64,000 nucleotides of DNA from Apteryx mantelli (lineage: Eukaryota > Chordata > Aves > Apterygiformes > Apterygidae), in assembly GCF_036417845.1 (NCBI RefSeq), contig NC_090020.1:36254425-36318424 (forward strand), in the 5' to 3' direction. The translations under genes were made by a program, and so were the position numbers. Shown one piece after another: positions 1 through 11,050 of this stretch. Each line of letters opens with the position of its first letter. The stretch's first letter is position 1. The notes below the pieces were generated by a model. It ran no database searches. It saw only the letters and a program-made list of their open reading frames with translations, and was not told the DNA's origin.

Positions 1-1090
1 CTTCACCCTGTAATTTGCTACAAATTTAAGCTCTAAGTTATACCTCAGAGTTACCCAGACACTATCTTTTTTATTGTTTCCTCATCTCTGACGTAAACTC
101 TGAAGGCATAGGAGAAAATAAGTATCCTGGATTGCAGCTCTGAAAATATCTTCCTGATATTTGAGGTCATTTCATGGTGAGAGTGATGTCATGTTATTTA
201 CACTATAGAATACAAGGACATTGTCTCCAAACATCCATTTGCAAAGTCAGAGCTTCTGCTGGAGGAATGCCTTGCATGAATGATAATTCCTTTTTCTTTC
301 TTCTCTGAGCCCACAGCAGAGGCTAGGCTGCTGTTTCTGTGGGCTGCATGGCCCTTAGAGCCATAAACAGGAGTGTGGAGCTCTGGGTGTTGCAACAAAC
401 CTTAGTGGAGGTCTTAGAAAAACCTCCAAACTATGGTAGTGACATAGAAAGAGGTAGAGTTCAAACTCAGGGTTTAAGCCCAAATGATGGGCTGAGTGTA
501 CTACCAATGATACGAGAACTCCTTTGATGAAGAGAATAAGGGTGTCAAGATGGACTATTTATGTCCTGCAAGGTAAGCTAAGGAAAGCACTAACTGTCAT
601 CTTGGCTTTTGGCAGTTAAGATCAGGCTCCACTATATTTTATATTGCAATTGTATTTATTTTTGTGCGGAAAAGGGCGAGGAAAGGGAAAACCAGCAACA
701 AGAATCTTCCTAACTTTCTTTTTCAAGGAGCTGCATGTTGTGCATAGCGGATTAGACTAAAAGAACAAGTTGTCACTTAAAGTAGATAGAGGAATAGAGA
801 AAAGGGATATAAAATAGATAGAGGAATCGAGAAAAGAGATAGTATAGAATGATGAGATGTTGAAGCCTGTAAAGAAAAAAAATATCAAAGAGGTTAGCAA
901 AGAAGGTGTGCAGGAAGAGGTGACTAGAGGAAATACTATCCCATCTAACATTGGGGTTGGAGGGAGAAGACGGGCAGAGCTCTTCCCTTTGGGAGATGGC
1001 AAGATCTTTCTTCCTCTGTAGGTTACTAGCCTTGTGGTATAGAGGAGCTGCATAGCACTCTTGTTGCTACAGTCACCTCCTGCTTTTTTT
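1..1090. other. Noncoding, nothing recognised
   Basis: AT-rich unique sequence with a purine-rich stretch near 640-1010. The short frames look like chance. Confidence 0.6.
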
Positions 1091-1148
1091 GGCGGGGGGG
1101 GGGAGGTTGGGGGGGGGAGTTTTTTGCTTTTGAGGGGGGTTGGGGGGT
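1091..1148 (+). repeat. G-run cluster, potential G-quadruplex
   Basis: The plus strand carries four long G runs (up to 10) within 58 bases, spaced by AGGTT, a T-rich spacer and TT, and flanked by T runs. It is low-complexity sequence with very high quadruplex potential. Confidence 0.85.
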
Positions 1149-4133
1149 TCTTTTTTTTTTTTTACAGTTGTCAAGGTTAGCCAAAGATGAATTACTGAAC
1201 AAATATAAAAACAGCAATCGCACATTCCCCTTTTATTTCCCAGAAAAGTTGTTTCCAGCCTTTCTGACCCAGGAAGTCCTCCTGTTCAGTATGCTTGTGT
1301 CTTGTTTCAAGCTGGACCAGTAGAAGCTCTTACCTCTTCCCATAACCCTAGATCATCCATGGCCAAAATAACATATTAATACATAGAAATAACCATTATT
1401 CATCAGTCCTAAAGGCTGTTGCAGTCCCATAGAAGTTCATGGTAGTTTCAAGTACTGAGTACTGTATGGCATTACATCTTAATTTTTGCTAGGTTTATGG
1501 CAGCTGCAATGCTCAGAATCACACTCTGCTTAGAGAGGAAACTAGAGTTTCTAGTTACTCTAGGTCTATAAAATGGTACTTTTGTTTATATCATGCCTAT
1601 CCTTTAAAAAAAAGGGATCAAACAATGGTTGTAGCAGACCTTTCACATTGTCTCCAGCAGCTGTTAGTTATGTAGTATCTTTACACTTTATGGTATAGGC
1701 AGTACTTTATACTTTGTTTATAGGTAAACAGACTGTTCTTTCATATGTGGGTATTAATAGTGTTTTTATGAAGCCTTGATTCTCATACCAACAGCTGAAG
1801 TGTAATAGGTTCCTTACTCAGCTTTGAATGGTTTCTAAAAAGCCTGGATTCTAAATACAAAAGTTGCCTGTTTTTGTAAGCTACTAGTTTTTGTTTGTAA
1901 CATATAAATAACTCAATAAACACATGCATTTTAAACGAATTACAAAATGATTCTAAAATCAATGTTAAATGCCTATTTGGGTTTTCTCTTCAAACCTGAA
2001 CATGTCCAAATGGTTTGACTTGAAAATGTATCTTCTCTTTTCAGCTCCAGTAATTATTTTAGTGGTTGCAGCCTGTTATGTGGCCAGATTTCAGTTTGCG
2101 AAATTAGGACAATCGCCTGGCGCTATGAATCATCCCCAGGGGATTTGTGGATGTCTCTCCAGCTGCTCGTTTCACATGCACGCTGGAGAGTAAGCGTTGA
2201 AAATAAGTTCTGTGCAGCAGCATCTTGCTCACTTTGCATGGGAGCAAAAGCTCAGTAAAATGCACACAATCCTGCTAAATGTTACACTCCTGGTGTGCCA
2301 TCTGAGTCTGCTCTTCCTTTTGGTTTTTAGCCCCTGGTTAACTACTTTAAAGTTCATTTAGCCTTTCCACAGGAAAAAAACAACAGCTGTTCTGTTTTTC
2401 CAGCTAATGAAACCGGAGCTTTCACCTTACTTGGATGTGAAAATAATATTTACTCTGATGTTCTAGAAAACATATCATCTGCTCATTTCTAGAACCAGAG
2501 GCTAAATATTTAATCAGATTCTGTATCCGCTGCAGCCCCTTTTTACCGTGTTGATGTGTGGGTGTAGAATATCTAAAAATACCTGCCTCGAGTCCATATT
2601 GCCCTGCCATATGGGGTTCGTGGTGGAGAAAAGCTGCCACGACAGCTTTGCGTACCACCACATTTCCTGGTGGGCAGAGTGACTAATAGGTGCTGTTCAG
2701 ACAGGCCCAACTCTGCTCTAAACGGCAGCACAGGATAAGGGGCCTCCTACAGAGCCAGCAAATTCAAAGCAGTGCTAACAGTATTGGGATTAGTCGGTAA
2801 TCAGAAGGTGACTTATAACAGTGGCCATGTTACTTTTATATTTTAATGAGTGTGAATCTTACAGCAGAGAAGATTTAGCAGTAGTTTGGTATAGGTTTAA
2901 AGAAGCAGCATAGTGAATGCTCAGCGCTTGTAGCTCTTTTCTTCATAACTGCCTGGAGCTGTCTCTGGTATTGCTGGTGAATTATGTGCCATCCTGTAGT
3001 GCGGTCCTACAGTGTGACTTGAACAAACCGTCCTATTGATGTGAAAGGGAAAGGATACTTGCCTGGGTACCAATTTTTGATTCCTTCATTTCTAGAGCAG
3101 CAAACAGAAAAATGAAATGACTTTGGTCATCAGTGTTGTGCATCTGCAATACTACTCGGTACTGTTAGGACTCAGAAATCGTCTGTGCCTGAGGATGTCT
3201 TAAATCCATTTTGGGGTGGGACTTGGGCACAAGTGATCCCTCTAGACCCCACCTCTCCTTCCCTACCATATCAGGGAAACCTAGACCAAGGACCTCCGAC
3301 ATGATCCAGCAAGACCAGTGAGGTACCAGCATGCAACCCGCATGGCTATCTAGTGCGCTGAAGTTAGACCACTGCTGGTTTTGTCTCGGAAGTTACTTCC
3401 TCTTGAACAAAACCTCGCTGATACCCACAAATACAGGTTCTCCAAGACTTGATTCAGAGATGTGTTTTGGTATTCGTAGCAGCTATATCTCTTCAAAGCA
3501 TGTTCCTAATCAACTTCCATTTCATAGAATGTCTTTGGGAAATAACAGCATTGCTCACTTTGTTGGGCTGTTTCCTAATAAACATCTTAAATTTGTCACA
3601 CAGACCAAAATATACATGGTCTTCCCCACCCCATTTTTCTGTTTTTTAAATTCCAGTTTTTCTGAGCAGGTTTCTGTTCTTTAGCTTCCTTCCTCCCAAT
3701 GGAGTTTATCCCTGCTGTAGCCTTTATAGTGTAATGTGCAGTTCCTTAGGTAATGGATAATTCACAAAAGCTGTCAGCTGTGTTAGATTTTTTTTTTTCT
3801 CGTCTGCATAATACAATATCAGCAAGAAATTAGCAAACGCTCCGTAGTGTTTTAGCATTGTGAGTTGCACACCCTAACGGCAGGGTAAAGGCTTGATCTG
3901 ACAAAACTCATGGTAGAAAAGAAATGTCTAAATACCTAGCCTGTTTGGGGATGGTGTGAAAGAGAGTTCAGAGGCTGTTGGACTGAACTCTTGCAGTCAT
4001 TACATGGGATATCCTGGCTTTTCTAAACCACGCAGTGTAGGTGACAATGGGATAATGGTTCTAGCCCAGATATTCAGAGGTACTTCTACGTTTCCTATCT
4101 TCATTAATTCCAAGCACCTGAGACTAGGCCTTA
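1149..4133. other. Noncoding, nothing recognised
   Basis: AT-rich unique sequence. The 117-codon plus-strand frame at 3331-3684 has no family resemblance. Confidence 0.6.
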
Positions 4134-4205
4134 GAAAAAAACACACACACACACACACACACATACAGGGGAAAAAAAAAGAGGAAAAAAGAGAGAGAGA
4201 ATGAG
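4134..4205 (+). repeat. Microsatellite: (CA)n followed by A/G-rich and (GA)n tract
   Basis: (AC)n at about 4141-4163, then a purine-rich GAAAAAAAAAGAGG stretch and (GA)n to about 4200. Confidence 0.95.
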
Positions 4206-5819
4206 GAAGAGATAACAATTATTTAAGGAACGAAGTATTGACCTTTGAGGGATGAAGTACAGAACAAGGAAGGCTTGGTACATTTATTTTAGAGAAGTAG
4301 TGGTTGCTTCTCTTAGAAGATGCCTTATTCTATGGAAAACTGTATAAATTAGTTTCTATCCTGTGAAAAACTGTATGAGATATTCTGAACTGAATAACCT
4401 GAAATGTTTTAAAGATACTGTATGTGATAGCTGATGCAGAAATACTTGTCAAAGTGAATCTTACGTAAACTGGAATAACCAAGAGCACTCATGTTACCCT
4501 GGAGCTCTCAAATAATCTTTCTACCACTTCTCTGCTCCTATGCTTTTAGTGAGAAGACAGAATAAAATAGCTATATGCATGTCTTTAATGTTTCCCTTTA
4601 GCTTTTTTTTTTTCCCCTCTGACCTCTCCTCCCTTTTCTTTTCTTTATTTGCACCTTCCAGTTGACCTTTCCCCTCAGATTTTTACAATGCTGGGCAGTA
4701 GTCTCCTAACCTACCAGAGCTGATGATGAAATTTTGAGGCCTTCTGGCTACCTAGACTTCCTCTTACAGTGATTCCCTGTAGTTTATAGTCTGTATAACT
4801 GTGCCTTAAGGGCAGGTTAGAACTTTTCCTTTCTTTTCCTCCTTTGGATATTTAATACAAAATAGTAAACTTGATAAAGTGAACTTTTGTGAATTGAAAA
4901 GCGAAAGGTTCCTGATTTACTGATCTCCACAGCCTACATCCTTAACAGTACTTCACTGAAACTTCTTTTCCTATTTTCTAAAACAGCATTTGCCTCTAAA
5001 TGCAAAAAAGCTAAGAGCAACAACAAAACTATCCAGCAACAAAACCTGCTAGTATGCAGAGACCTAGTAGGTAGATTTGAACTGTTTTATTAACTATATA
5101 GAAGAAACTCAAGGCACCTAAACTCCTAGATTATATCACTATTAGTAAATAAAGATATTTTGGGCATGTTTCTGGGCACTGAACTTGGGCAGTAAACTTA
5201 TACATGCTGCCGAATTGTTAGAACGAGCGCTGGTGTGCTTTTGGCTTGTGTCATCCGAAATTCTTCCGAGAAATCCTCAGGTGTGGTTCGGGAATCACTA
5301 CAGGGCACAGGCCATACAATTTGGATGCCATTACCCTGTTTTGGAGTAGAAAGCAGTTTACAGTATGAACACAGGCAGTTTTGCTTCAGTGACAGAGCAC
5401 AGATAGTTTGATTTACAAATACAGAGAAAGCTCATATGAAGCAGCATAAATTAGATGAGCGGTAGTATGAGTACTCACATCTCAGTAGACATCTGCTCTT
5501 GCTGGTTTTACCAGCAAGATTTCTGTGGGAGCAAAGCTAGTATTTGTGAACAGCAAACAGCGGTGCAGCTTAAGCACAAGCCAGTGCGATTCCAGCTGAA
5601 CTGGCGCCCTTTGAGATACAGAGCAAGTTGCTGTGGGTGAAAGCACTTGCAAAGTGAACAGCACTGCAGTTCTCACTTCAGCGCTGCTCTTCACGACCAT
5701 CCTGCGAATGGAGCTGGAGGAAGTCAGGTCACTTAAAATAAATAAACCGAGAGTCTGAAATCATAATGTCCGTACGTTTTCAACTTTATCCAGTCATCCA
5801 TCTAGTGCTTCATTTTTTT
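4206..5819. other. Noncoding, nothing recognised
   Basis: AT-rich sequence with T/C-rich stretches near 4600-4680. No gene or clear repeat. Confidence 0.6.
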
Positions 5820-6080
5820 TTTTTAATAAAACAACTAATTATTTTATAGGAAACACAAAGACCTTTAAAAACCACCATGATTTAGTTAATTAGTCCCTCA
5901 GCACATCCCAGGGAGTAAACAAATTAACCAGCAGTTACCCCCACTGAAACCTGCAATTTTTCCCTGTTTCTTTGATCACTGTAATTACCAGAGGGATTAA
6001 TGCTATTTGGTGCTGTCAGTTGCCTATCTTAAAAACACCCACATGCAGAGCAGAAGGTCATTATGGTTATTTACTAGATG
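5820..6080. promoter_or_regulatory. Candidate conserved noncoding element
   Basis: TAATTA sites, a forkhead-like GTAAACAAATTAA, CTTTGATC (TCF/LEF-like) and CACTGTAATTACC lie in a complex, non-repetitive block. Function is inferred from motif density only. Confidence 0.25.
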
Positions 6081-9000
6081 CATAGATAAAACTAAATTCA
6101 TTGCGACTAGCTCTGAAAACACTTTTTTTCCCCCCGGGGGGTGAGTAGGGTGCTGTCACAGAGACGAGCATTTTCTTTGCAGACTGTTTTTGCCATATAT
6201 CTGCAGATCAGATCCATAGTCTTGCACCTATTTGGATGTGTGTGTGTCTCTGTAATCTATTCATGGGCACATTTTCATCCCTGAGAGCAGTGCGACTACC
6301 AGATCTCTGTTACAGGGAAAACAATGTCAAAAAATGTCTGTGTTATCCTGCAAACATGAGTAGCAGCTGTAAAATGGCAGCCCATAACATTTGAGTAGAT
6401 GTGACACTGTGACACAAAATAGTTTTATAAGGATATTTCTGCAGTGTTCTCTTTCTTTGGTTGAAGGCGGCAGGAGTGTGTTTCTTCTGAAAATATAAAC
6501 TGGTTTTCTCCTTTTCCTCCTCTTTTCCCCTTTTATGTTCCCAAATGCAATTTATTTATTGTACTTTACGTCACATTCTCTGCGACTCTTTCTCCCTTTG
6601 CCCCCCCTTGAGTTTTCCTGGACCTGTCACCTGAAATTTCAGCTGTTAGAGCTTTGTTGTCCTCCAGAAATGCTACAAACTCTGTCAGCCCCATACTGGT
6701 GTGGGGAATGATCTGGGCCCTAATTCAGCTTGGATTAAATCTAAAGGAGCCTTTTTATCAAGACGCCATTGAAAGTCACACCAGGCCGTTGGGAAATTGG
6801 TACCTCAAAAATTGGAAGGAGGGTACTAAGTGTGAGGGCAACCATGCTGAGTGTCATATGGGCAGCTCATCCAGTATACTATGTTACGTAGTTTAAATTT
6901 CTTCAAACATTGCCAATACCATTGTGGATATCTGTAGACAACCTCAAAAAATGTTAGCTAGTGAGACGAAGTACAAATACGCAATAGTCCATCAAAGGTA
7001 ATATATAGAACAATCTTTCACTCTACCAAAAAAATTTGATTAGATAGTTCTTTTTCCCAGTAGCAGGTTTCTGTAAAAAACAGGTGAAGAAAGACTGTGG
7101 TCCTCCTTATTGTTATTGGCAATTTCCTTCCTTTCTGTTTTTGTTTAATACCATTATTTGGAAAGAAATAGTTCCTGAAGTCATTCCCAGCCTGAGTAGA
7201 GGTCCATATAAACCACTTGCTGAGGTGATCTGCTTAGTTAGATGACTTCTTTAACTGTCTGCTGAACTATGCCTCTGAGAAGGCATTTTTCAGGACCACA
7301 ACAGGACCACAGGTATTAAGGTCCTTCTGTCACCCAGGACAGAGAGAAAGGAAATCTCTTTCTCATGGGAATGTCAGGAGCTGCAACAGAGATTCCTTTT
7401 CTCTCCCAACATAGGCATGCAGAAAGAAAGGTCCCTAAATACCCAGGACTCTACGTGTCCTCCTATATGTGTCAATGTGACTAGGATAAATCCACTGCGT
7501 TATCTTTTTTCTACTAGTGTGACACTGTTTGTCTCTGAAATACATGTATTTTCAAGCTGTGTGGAGACCTCGCTGTAGCAGTTAGAGCCAAAACCAATGT
7601 TTGCGTGGTTGTGTCTGCAGCCTCAGGATCTACACTGGTGCTTGCTCTGGAAACCTGAGTTTCTAATATGATTGTGTCATCACAGTCCCTGGGGCTAAAG
7701 CCAGCAGCATGTAGGATTTATGTCTTGACCTAGTTCTCAATCATGATAAACACTGGTGCATAGCTGGGAAGAGCTGTGAATTGTTATACATTCACAGTCC
7801 TGGCCAGCTGACCATAGGGTTATTTAAAGACACTGATATTATTCTTCAGTGGGGTAGTATTAGCCTGAAATCAGCCTGGATGATATAAGATGGATCAGAC
7901 CAGATGTGCTGGAGGAGTTGGATTTCAAGCTTTCACGCACCTCCTGACACCCTAGGGGATCTGCCTACCAGCTTTGCTGCTTAGTGGTTCTAGCGATCTC
8001 CAGGTTGGGGCCTGAGTGCCATCCTTTCTCTTCCTACTTTCCACAGCTGCTCGTTTTTATGAAGCTTTTTTGTTTGTTTTTCTTCTGTCCATAATATTTT
8101 TATGCTTACTGTGGTGTACTGAATCTGTTTTGGAGAGAGTTTATGCATGCTTAATAATAATAAACAGTCTGTATAGAAGGCTTATGCATAAAAACATTGA
8201 ACCTTATGTATAAGGTGTATATGCAGCTCATTTTGAAATTAGATCAGTTATTTAAATGCCTACCTATATCGTTATGAAGCACTGATTGACTGAGTCTTAA
8301 ATTTTGGCCTAAATTGACATATATATGTACTAGCTTTGTACTCACACTGAATTTGCACTTGAGGTGTTTAATGACCAGGAAATGGTCATTATAGCTTCTA
8401 TAGAAGTGTTCAATCTGCCTTCTTAAATTAAAACTAAGCAAAAGTTCTGGAAAGCTAAATGCAGCCAGGATTTGAATATGTTTCTTTACTGTGCAAACTT
8501 ACATTCTGCATCAGTCACAAATGAAAATATGATTTGGCTGTTGTTTTTTTCCTAGCAGTCATTAAAAAGTTGGTTTTACTTTAGAAAGAATGAGAGAAAT
8601 TATCCAATACACTATCCATTGTAGGTAGAATATTTTCTCAATAAATGATACTGCCTGAATGCTAGCTTCCCATGACACATATTGATATGAATTAATAGAT
8701 GTTTTTCACTTTGACAGTCCCAAAAAGCCCAGTACATTGTTCAGAATGGTAAATTCTTCAAATGCTTTTTATAGTTAGTGGATGCCTCAGCTTTTCTTCA
8801 AGTAATATGAAAATAGTATTGCAATTATTTACAGAAATCTATTCTGCATTTCAACTGTTGAGTTATTCTAGGAAAGGTTGAGTGAGAAGTAATTCCATTC
8901 TAATAGATCTTAACAGCAAGCACCTGAGGAGAAGCAGTTCTAGCAAGAGTTCAATTTTTTAGGTCCTTCTGTAGCATCAAATTGATATGAAAGTTTCAAA

Positions 9001-9847
9001 TAGAAGTGAAGTGCAATTATTCCTGCTTCTTCCCTTTGCAACGGTGGGAATCTACACGAAAAGATAAAGGCAAGAAGTGTACCAGCTATTTAAACACCTA
9101 ATTTTATTTCAGTGGCAGCTACAGGTTACAAACTTATAAAGAATTAGACACCTAGTTCCTGCCTTTTAGGATGTATGTTCACAATGTCTTACTGTAAGTA
9201 GCTAGCTGGGGTAATCTGAATCATTCTCTGGAGAATATACTTACTGTATAAAGAGCTTAAATGAGGCACCTAAGAGCTAGGGGCCTTAAAACTGAATAGT
9301 GTGACTGTCCTCTTCCCTAGGTGCCTCTGTCTTGACTGCTTTATTTTTCTGAGCGCTGACGTCGCTTTAAAATAGGTTATTTATATAGCAACCTATATGG
9401 TACTATTCTGGGCACAATCGGAAACAGGACTTTATGCTTCTAGGAATTAAAACACGTGCGTTGGGGTTATTGGTAATGAAGTTCTGTTTCTGAGACTGCC
9501 TGGAGCATCCCGATGCCTGATACTGCGGACACCTGAGCCCCTGCCTTGCTTTTAAACTTTGCCAAATCCCAAGGACCCCCAAGGAGCAGTCATAAAGCAA
9601 GCACCACATAAAACACAGCAGGAGAGAGTGCTATTACTTATTTCTCCCACGTCATCACCACCACTGGTTCCTCTCTTCTCCAAAAAATCAGTAACTGGAA
9701 CACTCACCCGGGCTGCGGGAGTCCTACATCCAGCTCCCCTCCTGGCTGAGGGCACTCAAGCCTGCCTCTGCCTCTCTCACAGAGAGGACCTTTATCAACA
9801 AGTCAGAGGTTTTTCTTGTGCTGGTATATGTCTGTGTTTAATGGTTA
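6081..9847. other. Noncoding, nothing firm
   Basis: Includes a perfect 12-base C6G6 palindrome at 6130-6141, and a GGGCCCTAATTCAGC...GCCATTGAAAGTCAC stretch at 6715-6780 that loosely recalls the palindromic dispersed family. No coding region. Confidence 0.55.
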
Positions 9848-9962
9848 AATAGCCTTTATACAGAGAAGGAAAATAAGAGTAAACAGAATTATCCCACCTA
9901 GTGATGAGGGACTGACACAGAAGAGAGGAGATCTAATTTCTAGTCTCTGCTCCAGTTGTTAT
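9848..9962 (-). repeat. MIR-like SINE relic, inverted
   Basis: The plus strand reads as an inverted MIR core: 'atacagagaaggaaaataag', then 'gatctaatttctagtctctg'. Diverged. Confidence 0.45.
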
Positions 9963-10597
9963 TTAAGCAGTTTATCTAACATCCGTTTGATTCGCACTGA
10001 AGCAGCCGAAAGAGCTTTTGTTGAATTTTGACCAGCAGGAAAGCCTACAAGATTTGCAAGCACAAGAAAATGTTGCGCTTGAAAACAGGAGGAAAATAAA
10101 CAGAATATGTGGATACGAAAGATAGATTGCCCATGCTGTTTAGTGCATCTGTGCTTAACTGTGTTACTGCAATGTTCCACTAACGAGACTTTTCTTTAGA
10201 TGTGTATTATTAATGCAAAAACCTCTGAGTAGCAGCCTGGTTTGTTCATACTTTAGCAGAGCCCTTCTTGAGCTTATTTCCTAAAGATTTAAGGTGCAAG
10301 AGTGGAGGTTAAAACTTACAGTTTCAAAATACTATACAAATGAAGAAAAATGATACACAAGCACAATAAGCATAAAAAAAGAATCCATGCATATTTTCTT
10401 TTTGAACACTATGAGTTCCCGAATGTATTGCTTTAAAAATATAATTGTATATTCTGGTTATACGGTGCCATGTCTTAAAAAGGATGACGAAAAGCAAAAA
10501 ATGCACTTTAACAGACCAGCATTTTGCCGGGTGAAGGCAAGCTGGATTGTCTGGCCGAGATAAAAGTCACACAACTATCTCTTTTTGTTTTCCCCCA
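9963..10597. other. Noncoding, nothing recognised
   Basis: AT-rich unique sequence between a MIR relic and the polypyrimidine tract. Confidence 0.6.
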
Positions 10598-10744
10598 TTT
10601 TCCCCCTTCTTTTCTTTCTTTCTCCTCTTTCTTTCTTTCTTTCTCCTCTTTCTTTCTTTCTTTCTCCTCTTTCTTTCTTTTTCTCCTTTCTTTCATCCTC
10701 CTTTTTTTTCTCCTTTCTTTCTTTCTCCCCTTTCTTTCTTTCTT
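10598..10744 (+). repeat. Polypyrimidine (CTTT/CTCCTC) tract
   Basis: 147 bases with a single purine (A at 10695). CTCCTC recurs at 10622, 10643 and 10664, a 21-base period of mixed CTTT and CTCCTC. It has no coding meaning, although it gives Lys/Glu- or Ser/Phe-rich frames. Confidence 0.95.
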
Positions 10745-10807
10745 AGTATAATTTATGCCTTTCACTCTGTTTTGTGTTACCTAACTGCTACATGTTAGTT
10801 AATTGAG

Positions 10808-11050
10808 TGTTTTAGGAGGCAGGACAGTTTTGTGGTTTGAATGTTAGACTATAAGGCTAAAGAGCTAAATAAGACTCCATTTCTTGTTGTGAGTTTCTGG
10901 GTGACCCTGGACAAATCCGTTGTCCATTGCCCAAGTATCAAACTTCTTGCTTACTAATGTTTCAGCTACAGGAATGTACTCATTATTTATTTACTGATTA
11001 ATGTAAGAAGTATAGAGATAGATGCCGTGTCAAGTGCAATTTCACTGATC
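10808..11050 (+). repeat. MIR-like SINE relic
   Basis: 'gtttctgggtgaccctggac' plus a preceding 'gtggtttgaatgttagacta' and a trailing 'gagatagatgccgtgtcaag' follow the MIR layout at low identity. Confidence 0.5.

Noticed and set aside
10508..10765. Lys/Glu- and Ser/Phe-rich small proteins
   Set aside because: They are translations of the CTTT/CTCCTC repeat.
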